From assembly GCA_017521345.1 (NCBI GenBank), contig JAFXCU010000207.1, positions 1 to 9,153 on the forward strand: a stretch of DNA of 9,153 nt, in the 5' to 3' direction. The notes under the pieces were generated by a model, which was not told where the DNA came from, did not search any database, and saw nothing but the letters and a program-made list of their open reading frames with translations. Below are positions 5,104 through 9,153 of the stretch, in pieces. This stretch comes from Ruminiclostridium sp. GTDB lineage: Bacteria > Bacillota_A > Clostridia > Oscillospirales > Oscillospiraceae. Position numbers and translations under genes: made by a program. Within the stretch, counting starts at the first letter, position 1; each line of letters starts with the position of its first letter.

Positions 5104-6276
5104 ATGAGCATTTCCTTCAACGTCCCCACCAATTTCGTCTTCGGCCAGGGCGTCATCCAGAAGCTGCACAAGCAGAAGCTGCCCGGCAAGAAGGCTATGA
5201 TCGTCATTTCCAGCGGCAAGTCTACCCGCGCCAACGGCTATCTGGACACCGTCCAGGATCAGCTGACCCAGGCTGGCGTGGAGTACGCCGTCTTTGACAA
5301 GATCCTGGCAAACCCCGTCATCGCCAACGTCATGGACGGCGCCGAGTTTGGCCGTGCCAACGGCTGCGACTTCGTCATCGGCCTGGGCGGCGGTTCCTCC
5401 ATCGACGCAGCCAAGGCCATCGCCATGATGATCCCCAACGAGGGCAACTATTGGGATTACATCTACGGCGGAACCGGTGGCGGCCAGCGCATGAAGAACA
5501 AGCCCCTGCCCATCGTGGCCATCCCCACCACCGCAGGCACCGGCACCGAGCTGGACGCATGGACCATCATCACCAACGAAGAGACCAACGAGAAGATGTC
5601 CGGCGGCAACAAGAACACCTTCCCCGTGCTGGCCGTGGTGGACCCCAACTTCATGCTGTCCGTGCCCCCCAAGTTCACCGCTTACCAGGGCTTTGACGCA
5701 CTCTTCCACTCCACCGAGTCCTACATCAACAAGACCAACAACCTGATGCGCGACATGATCGCCCTGAAGGCCATCGAGTGCGTGGGCCGCAACCTGGCCA
5801 CCGCCTGCGCTGACGGTCAGAACGTGGAAGCCCGTGAGCAGGTCGCTTTCGGCAGCTCCCTGGGCGGCCTGGTCATGAGCGTGGACAACCTGTGCTCCGA
5901 GCACTCCATGGAGCACCCCCTGTCCGCTTACCACCCCGAGATCGCCCACGGCGCTGGCCTGATCATGATCAGCCGCGCTTACTACACCCACATGGTGGAG
6001 AACTGCCCCGCCCTGAAGGACCGCTTCGTGGACATGGCCAAGGCCATGGGCAAGGAGGACGCCACCGAGGCCATGGACTTCGTCACCGCTCTGGTGGACC
6101 TGCAGAAGGCCTGCGGTGTGGATGACCTGAAGATGTCCGACTTCGGCATCACTCCCGATGAGTTCCCCAAGTTCGCTGCCAACGCCCGCAGCACCATGGG
6201 CATCCTCTTCAAGATGGACCGCATCCAGCTGACCGATGAGGACCTGGTGAAGATCTACACCGAGTCCTACAAGTAA
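5104..6276 (+). CDS. Iron-containing alcohol dehydrogenase
   Basis: This 390-residue group III (Fe-dependent) alcohol dehydrogenase would interconvert an aldehyde and an alcohol with NAD(P)H, typically to reoxidise cofactor in fermentation. The N-terminal dinucleotide domain has GLGGGSSIDAAKAIA (93-107) and IPTTAGTGTE (140-149). The C-terminal helical domain carries the metal site: D198 and H202 in GFDALFHSTE, H267 in SEHSMEH and H282 in EIAHGAG; H271 is a conserved extra histidine. The length is normal for the family. The start at 5104 follows AAAGGAG (5088-5094), and an extended open frame upstream spans the promoter. Nearly uniform GC-ending codons, a consensus -10 and a strong terminator suggest high expression as a single-gene unit. 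The natural substrate (ethanol, butanol, propanediol or lactaldehyde type) cannot be told from sequence. Confidence 0.93.
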   Translation: MSISFNVPTNFVFGQGVIQKLHKQKLPGKKAMIVISSGKSTRANGYLDTVQDQLTQAGVEYAVFDKILANPVIANVMDGAEFGRANGCDFVIGLGGGSSIDAAKAIAMMIPNEGNYWDYIYGGTGGGQRMKNKPLPIVAIPTTAGTGTELDAWTIITNEETNEKMSGGNKNTFPVLAVVDPNFMLSVPPKFTAYQGFDALFHSTESYINKTNNLMRDMIALKAIECVGRNLATACADGQNVEAREQVAFGSSLGGLVMSVDNLCSEHSMEHPLSAYHPEIAHGAGLIMISRAYYTHMVENCPALKDRFVDMAKAMGKEDATEAMDFVTALVDLQKACGVDDLKMSDFGITPDEFPKFAANARSTMGILFKMDRIQLTDEDLVKIYTESYK

Positions 6277-6285
6277 TATGGAAAC

Positions 6286-6318
6286 AAAAACCGGTTCCCG
6301 TTCGGGAACCGGTTTTTT
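6286..6318 (+). terminator. Terminator of the alcohol dehydrogenase gene
   Basis: CCGGTTCCC (6291-6299) pairs perfectly with GGGAACCGG (6304-6312) across a GTTC loop. The stem is extended by A-T pairs and followed by six T residues (6313-6318). It lies directly after the stop codon. Confidence 0.92.
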
Positions 6319-6330
6319 ATTGGTTAGGTG

Positions 6331-6365
6331 AAAGAAAAAGACCGACCCGGAAGGGTCGGTCTTTT
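6331..6365 (-). terminator. Terminator of the P-loop/zinc-ribbon operon
   Basis: GACCGACCC (6340-6348) pairs with GGGTCGGTC (6353-6361) around a GGAA tetraloop, and flanking A-T pairs extend the stem. On the minus strand it ends in a U-rich tail (complement of 6331-6339). The zinc-ribbon stop lies about 12 bases away. With the neighbouring hairpin it gives two back-to-back terminators between convergent genes. Confidence 0.88.
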
Positions 6366-6376
6366 CGTGTGTGTAC

Positions 6377-6853
6377 TTATTCTGCGGGGGCGGCTTCCAC
6401 CTTGGTGCCGCACTGGTTGCAGAAAGCTGCGCCGGGTTCCAGTTCTGCGCCGCAGTTGGAGCAGGGGGGAACTGCCTCGGCTTCGACTACCTCGATCTCG
6501 GGTTCCTCCACCTTGGCGCCGCAGCTGGAGCAGAACTTGGCCCCTTCGGCCAGGTCAGCCCCGCAGGACGGGCAGGCGGGAACGGGAGGCTTCTTGGCGG
6601 CCAGCTCACCCATTGCGGCGGCGATCACATCCCGGGAAGCCAGGATGGAGGCGTAGAGTGCCATGATCTCGTCGTCGAAGGTCTCGCCGTTGTCCAGCTT
6701 GTCCACCAGCAGGTCGCCGATGGCCAGGGTGAAGTCTGCGATCTTCTTCTCCTCTGCGCTGACCTTGTAGGTCAGTTTGCCGGTCTCGATGGCGCTGTTG
6801 GCCTTGTCGGTGGCGGCGGCAGCCAGGACGTTGAGTTTATCGAGCAGTGCCAT
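6377..6853 (-). CDS. Double zinc-ribbon protein with N-terminal helical domain
   Basis: The product has 158 residues. Residues 1-86 are predicted helical (MALLDKLNVLAAAATDKANS, then SAEEKKIADFTLAIGDLLVDKL) with no family I recognise. Two zinc ribbons follow: C94/C97 with C108/C111 (CPSCGADL...FCSSCG) and C131/C134 with C145/C148 (CSNCGAEL...FCNQCG), joined by an acidic linker (117-127). This is the DZR type, usually a protein- or nucleic-acid-binding module. No signal peptide or membrane segment is seen. I chose ATG 6853 because AAAGGAGG lies 7 nt ahead; the ATG at 6859 is only 1 base from that site. It sits 42 bases downstream of the P-loop gene on the same strand and just before a terminator, so the two probably form an operon. 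The specific function is unknown. Confidence 0.85.
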   Translation of the reverse strand: MALLDKLNVLAAAATDKANSAIETGKLTYKVSAEEKKIADFTLAIGDLLVDKLDNGETFDDEIMALYASILASRDVIAAAMGELAAKKPPVPACPSCGADLAEGAKFCSSCGAKVEEPEIEVVEAEAVPPCSNCGAELEPGAAFCNQCGTKVEAAPAE

Positions 6854-6860
6854 AAACATA

Positions 6861-6868
6861 CCTCCTTT
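6861..6868 (-). promoter_or_regulatory. Ribosome binding site that fixes the zinc-ribbon start
   Basis: On the minus strand this reads AAAGGAGG, a full anti-16S match. Spacing is 7 nt to ATG 6853 and 1 nt to the in-frame ATG 6859, so the shorter protein is the likely product. Confidence 0.75.
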
Positions 6869-6895
6869 TGGCAGTCTGTGGTTGGTCCGGGGAAA

Positions 6896-7309
6896 TTAGA
6901 AGTAAGCCTTCAGAGCCTCGGTAGCCAGTGCGATGTCAGCGCTGATGGTGACGGTGAACTTCACGTTGTTAGCCTCGGAGAAGTTATTCAGCCAAGCCAG
7001 GAACTCCTCGACCTCGGGGGAGTTGGGCTCGGAGGGGATGATCTTGCACAGGCTGTCGATGAAGACATAGGTCAGGTCGTAGTTGGAAGCGTACATGCCG
7101 CTGACAAAGCCCTTCAGGAAGGTGAAGTTGTCTGCTGCGAAGTCGCTGGACTCAACCAGACGGACGTTGCGGCTGACATCGTAGACCAGCTTCTTGCCCA
7201 TCTCGATGCAGACGACGCTGCCGCTCTCGTTCTCAGCGGCCAGATTGATCATATCAATGAGCTGCTTGGTCTTGCCAGAGCCCTTTGCGCCCATAATCAC
7301 TTTAACCAT
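6896..7309 (-). CDS. Small P-loop NTP-binding protein of unknown function
   Basis: This 137-residue protein begins almost at once with a Walker A motif, GAKGSGKT (7-14). A strand and helix follow (VVCIEMGKKLVYDV, 33-45), then a Walker B-like YVFIDSL (81-87, D85) and a late beta strand FTVTISAD (118-125). The order is that of the ASCE/RecA-like fold, but the chain is short: there is no C-terminal oligomerisation or lid domain and no clear arginine finger. It may bind nucleotide as a switch or need a partner. I recall similar small 'MVK-GxKGSGKT' proteins in Clostridia without a known role. AAGGAG lies 9 nt before the start. The zinc-ribbon gene follows 42 bases downstream, so the two may act together. 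Nucleotide binding is well supported; any process assignment would be a guess. Confidence 0.85.
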   Translation of the reverse strand: MVKVIMGAKGSGKTKQLIDMINLAAENESGSVVCIEMGKKLVYDVSRNVRLVESSDFAADNFTFLKGFVSGMYASNYDLTYVFIDSLCKIIPSEPNSPEVEEFLAWLNNFSEANNVKFTVTISADIALATEALKAYF

Positions 7310-7351
7310 AGTTAATCACTCCTTCTTGATCCAGAAAAGATAAATTTTTCT

Positions 7352-7371
7352 GATGGTAGTATGTTACCATC
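7352..7371 (-). promoter_or_regulatory. Inverted repeat over the P-loop operon promoter
   Basis: GATGGTA (7352-7358) and TACCATC (7365-7371) are a perfect 7-base dyad around six bases. It overlaps the candidate -10 box of the P-loop gene (7361-7366), so it may be an operator. No regulator is known. A separate small AT hairpin (7332-7352) lies in the leader. Confidence 0.4.
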
Positions 7372-7389
7372 CAACAGCAAAAAAAGCAA
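7361..7389 (-). promoter_or_regulatory. Candidate promoter of the P-loop/zinc-ribbon operon
   Basis: Read on the minus strand, TTGCTT (7389-7384), a 17-base spacer and TAACAT (7366-7361) give a modest match (four of six in each box). The -35 box shares its bases with the terminator that ends pgi. The leader before the ATG at 7309 would be about 45 nt. Confidence 0.4.
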
Positions 7390-7398
7390 TGGGATTGC
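7379..7398 (-). terminator. Probable terminator of pgi
   Basis: On the minus strand GCAAT (7398-7394) pairs with ATTGC (7390-7386) around CCC, followed by seven U residues (7385-7379). The stem is only 5 bp, so termination may be partial and some read-through into the P-loop gene is possible. It lies 18 bases past the pgi stop. Confidence 0.55.
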
Positions 7399-7415
7399 GA
7401 GAATTTCACGAAATT

Positions 7416-8744
7416 TTAACGGCGGGCATCCAAATTTTTTCGCTTTTCCTCGTACCCCGGTTTGCCCAGCAGGGCAAACATATTATCCTTATAGGCCTCC
7501 ACACCGGGCTGGTCAAAGGGGTTGACCCCCAGCAGGTAGCCTGACAGGCCACAGGAATATTCAAAGAAGTAGATGAGCTGCCCCACCCAGTAGGCGGTGC
7601 GCTCTTCCACCGAGACCAGCAGGTTGGGGACGCCCCCGTCTGCGTGGGCCAGGGCGGTGCCCCGGCGGGCCTGCTCGTTGACGTAGCGCAGGTCCCTGCC
7701 CCGGAGGTAGTCCAGGCCGGAGTGGTCTTCCGGCTTGGGGTCCAGCAGGCAGGTGGAGGAGGGGAGATTGAACCGGACCACGGTCTCGAAAAGGTCCCGG
7801 ACCCCCTCCTGGATATACTGTCCCATGGAGTGGAGGTCAGCGGTGAACTCCACGCTGGCAGGGAAGATGCCCTGTCCGTCCTTGCCTTCGCTCTCTCCGA
7901 AGAGCTGCTTCCACCACTCCCCGAAGAACCGGAAGGAGGGCTCATAGCTGGCAAGGAGCTCGATGTTTTTGCCGTCCTCATAGAGGGCATGGCGGGCGGC
8001 GGCGTACTGCCAGGCGGGGTTGTCCTGGCCGGGCTGGCGGAGGCGGACCATGGCGTCATAGGCGCCGGCCAGCAGTTCCTCCACGGGGAGTCCTGCCACA
8101 GCCAGGGGGAGAAGCCCCGCTGCCGTCAGGACGGAGTACCGACCGCCGATGTTCTCGGGGACGGAGAAGGTGGCGTAGCCCTCCTGGTTGGCCAGGGTTC
8201 GCAGGTACCCCTTCTTCCGGTCGGTGGTGGCGAAGATCCGGTCCCGGGCGCCGACCCGGCCGTACTTCTTTTCCAGCAGCTGGCGGAAGAGGAGGAAGGC
8301 GATGGAGGACTCGATGGTGGAGCCGGACTTGGAGATGACGTTCACCGAGAAGTCCTTGTCGGCCACATACTCCAGCAGCTCGTTGAGGGCGTCGGAGGAG
8401 AGGGTGTTGCCGGTGAAAAAGACCTGAGGGGTCTTTTTGCAGAAGAGGTTGTAGTTGGGGGAGGTGAGAAGCTCCAGCACCGCCCGGGCACCCAGGTAGG
8501 ACCCGCCGATGCCCACCACGATGAGGACTTCGGACTGATCCCGGATGATCTTGGCGGTCTGGAGGAGGCGGTCCAGCTCCTCCCGGTCATAGGTCTCGGG
8601 GTAGCGGACCCAGCCGGTGTAGTAGCCCCCCAGGCCGTTGCCTTTTTCCAGAAGCCCCCGGCTGTTGGTCAGGCCGTCCAGACGGGAGGAGAGCCAGTTG
8701 GGGGGCAGGAAGGGCAGGGCGTGGGTCATATCAAATTGGAGCAT
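7416..8744 (-). CDS. pgi: Glucose-6-phosphate isomerase
   Basis: This 442-residue cytoplasmic enzyme interconverts glucose 6-phosphate and fructose 6-phosphate (glycolysis and gluconeogenesis). Both family signatures are present: ENIGGRYSVLTAAG (197-210) and GYLLGVNPFDQPGVEAYK (402-419), the latter ending in the catalytic lysine K419. VGIGGSYLGARA (77-88) and SKSGSTIES (138-146) form the sugar-phosphate site; the latter has S-T where T-T is more usual. H304 in ADLHSMGQ and E276 in FGEWWKQ are the expected catalytic residues. The length matches the short bacterial type (about 440-450). I chose ATG 8744 because GAGGAGGTG (8759-8751) precedes it by 6 nt; the longer frame from TTG 8765 would run through that ribosome site. 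No good promoter is visible between the start and the repeat at 8774-8918, so transcription may begin in or beyond the repeat. Confidence 0.97.
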   Translation of the reverse strand: MLQFDMTHALPFLPPNWLSSRLDGLTNSRGLLEKGNGLGGYYTGWVRYPETYDREELDRLLQTAKIIRDQSEVLIVVGIGGSYLGARAVLELLTSPNYNLFCKKTPQVFFTGNTLSSDALNELLEYVADKDFSVNVISKSGSTIESSIAFLLFRQLLEKKYGRVGARDRIFATTDRKKGYLRTLANQEGYATFSVPENIGGRYSVLTAAGLLPLAVAGLPVEELLAGAYDAMVRLRQPGQDNPAWQYAAARHALYEDGKNIELLASYEPSFRFFGEWWKQLFGESEGKDGQGIFPASVEFTADLHSMGQYIQEGVRDLFETVVRFNLPSSTCLLDPKPEDHSGLDYLRGRDLRYVNEQARRGTALAHADGGVPNLLVSVEERTAYWVGQLIYFFEYSCGLSGYLLGVNPFDQPGVEAYKDNMFALLGKPGYEEKRKNLDARR

Positions 8745-8750
8745 GGAGTT

Positions 8751-8759
8751 CACCTCCTC
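8751..8759 (-). promoter_or_regulatory. pgi: Ribosome binding site that fixes the pgi start
   Basis: The minus strand reads GAGGAGGTG, six bases before ATG 8744. The alternative TTG start at 8765 lies upstream of this site and would put it inside the coding region. Confidence 0.75.
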
Positions 8760-8773
8760 AATCAATTGTATTT

Positions 8774-8918
8774 GGCCTCCCTCTGACGAGGGAGGTGGCT
8801 CGCCGTTAGGCGAGTCGGAGGGAGAGATACCGCAGCGTGAAGGGTTCGCAAAACCCTCTGAGTTTTGTTCTCTCTCCCTCAGTCACCTTCGGTGACAGCT
8901 CCCTCGTCAGAGGGAGCC
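8774..8918. repeat. 145-bp multi-hairpin palindromic repeat (MITE/REP-like)
   Basis: The two ends are imperfect inverted copies of each other. The left end holds hairpin CCTCCCTC/GAGGGAGG (8776-8795), then CTCGCC/GGCGAG (8799-8814), then GGAGGGAGAGA. Read on the opposite strand, the right end holds hairpin GCTCCCTC/GAGGGAGC (8898-8917), then GTCACC/GGTGAC (8882-8896), then TGAGGGAGAGAGA. The centre adds AGGGTT/AACCCT (8841-8857). The second hairpins occupy the same place but differ in sequence, as in compensatory drift. No protein is encoded. Both sides are flanked by TTT (8771-8773, 8919-8921), possibly a target duplication. It fills most of the gap between pgi and the UPF0210 gene. I recall similar elements in many gut Clostridia; copy number cannot be shown from this window. 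Confidence 0.8.
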
Positions 8919-8934
8919 TTTTGGGTTCAAATCA

Positions 8935-9153
8935 TCAGTTCTTCAAACTCTGCATGGGAGCGGGAATTCTTCCGCCCCGGTGGATGAAGCCTGCGCTGGA
9001 GAAGGGATGGACGGGCATCACAGGGGCAGAACCCAGCAGGCCGCCGAACTCCACCATGTCCCCCACCTGCTTGCCGGGGGCGGGGATGATACGGACGGCG
9101 GTGGTCTTGGAGTTGACCATGCCGATGGCGGCCTCGTCGGCGATGATGGCGGA
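8935..9153 (-). CDS. UPF0210/DUF711 family protein, C-terminal part (5' end off the window)
   Basis: The last 72 residues of a minus-strand gene run in from the right edge and stop at TGA (8937-8935). The stretch [20 protein letters not shown], then [24 protein letters not shown] and the terminal [17 protein letters not shown] match the very conserved C-terminus of UPF0210 (DUF711, annotated as 'PFL family') proteins, which are about 450 residues long. The function is not established. These genes often follow a small ACT-domain gene, which would lie outside this window. The frame is open through the edge, so the ATG at 9120 is internal. After the stop there is only the hairpin repeat and no U-tailed terminator, so read-through toward pgi is possible. 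Confidence 0.9.
   Translation of the reverse strand, partial: SAIIADEAAIGMVNSKTTAVRIIPAPGKQVGDMVEFGGLLGSAPVMPVHPFSSAGFIHRGGRIPAPMQSLKN

Noticed and set aside
4819..5991. 390-codon open frame on the minus strand
   Set aside because: It is antisense to the alcohol dehydrogenase gene, whose family motifs are unmistakable. The translation is a low-complexity run of G, V, H and D as expected opposite GC-biased codons, and it runs through the dehydrogenase promoter.
6371..7315. 314-codon open frame on the plus strand
   Set aside because: It spans both the zinc-ribbon and P-loop genes in antisense and starts inside their terminator region. No recognisable motif is present.
7644..8786. 380-codon open frame on the plus strand
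   Set aside because: It is antisense to pgi, which has both family signatures. Its G/V/E-rich composition is typical of a shadow frame.
8920..8934. tRNA-like GGGTTCAAATC next to the repeat
   Set aside because: It matches the T-loop consensus but has no pairing stem and no tRNA body. It lies directly after the UPF0210 stop, so chance is the better explanation.
1..9153. CRISPR array expected beside the CARF gene
   Set aside because: No regularly spaced direct repeats were found on reading either strand. The only repeats are the protein-level solenoid rungs and the single palindromic element.

Overview
The window looks like chromosomal DNA from a GC-rich Gram-positive gut anaerobe of the class Clostridia, probably Oscillospiraceae (the Flavonifractor/Lawsonibacter/Intestinimonas neighbourhood). 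The reasons are consensus AAAGGAGG ribosome sites, short U-tailed terminators, Firmicutes families (PadR with a HAAS/DUF1700 partner, DUF2284, UPF0210), GC-ending codons, and a multi-hairpin intergenic repeat of a kind I recall from such genomes. The assignment is inferred from style and families; there is no rRNA or other taxonomic marker here.

Layout. Positions 1-121 hold a possible gene tail and a plus-strand terminator. Next, on the plus strand, is a CARF-plus-nuclease protein of the Card1/Can2 (DUF1887) type with its own near-consensus promoter (217-1398). Its base composition is visibly more AT-rich than its neighbours, and no CRISPR array or cas gene is in view. It is followed by a cysteine-rich DUF2284 protein (1528-2046) with its own promoter and terminator. 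A tight three-gene operon follows (2141-4066): a PadR repressor, a HAAS/DUF1700 membrane protein and a DUF4097 beta-solenoid membrane-anchored protein, with overlapping stops and starts and a perfect palindrome over the promoter. A strong two-way hairpin ends this operon and the convergent minus-strand amidase gene (4119-4946).

The right half starts with a plus-strand iron-dependent alcohol dehydrogenase (5104-6276), with a strong promoter and codons biased as in highly expressed genes. Two back-to-back terminators separate it from a minus-strand pair: a 137-residue P-loop protein followed by a double zinc-ribbon protein (7309 down to 6377). Upstream of these, also on the minus strand, are glucose-6-phosphate isomerase (pgi, 8744-7416), a 145-bp multi-hairpin repeat (8774-8918), and the 3' end of a UPF0210/DUF711 gene that runs off the window edge.

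How the genes work together. Pgi (glycolysis) and the alcohol dehydrogenase (NADH reoxidation) fit fermentative metabolism. The PadR/HAAS/DUF4097 operon reads as an envelope-sensing, self-regulated switch. The stand-alone CARF effector suggests a response to cyclic-oligoadenylate-like signals made by a partner elsewhere in the genome. The P-loop/zinc-ribbon pair is the least explained unit in the window. No stretch longer than about 220 bases lacks a gene; the three largest gaps (1-216, 4947-5103, 8745-8934) are annotated below.
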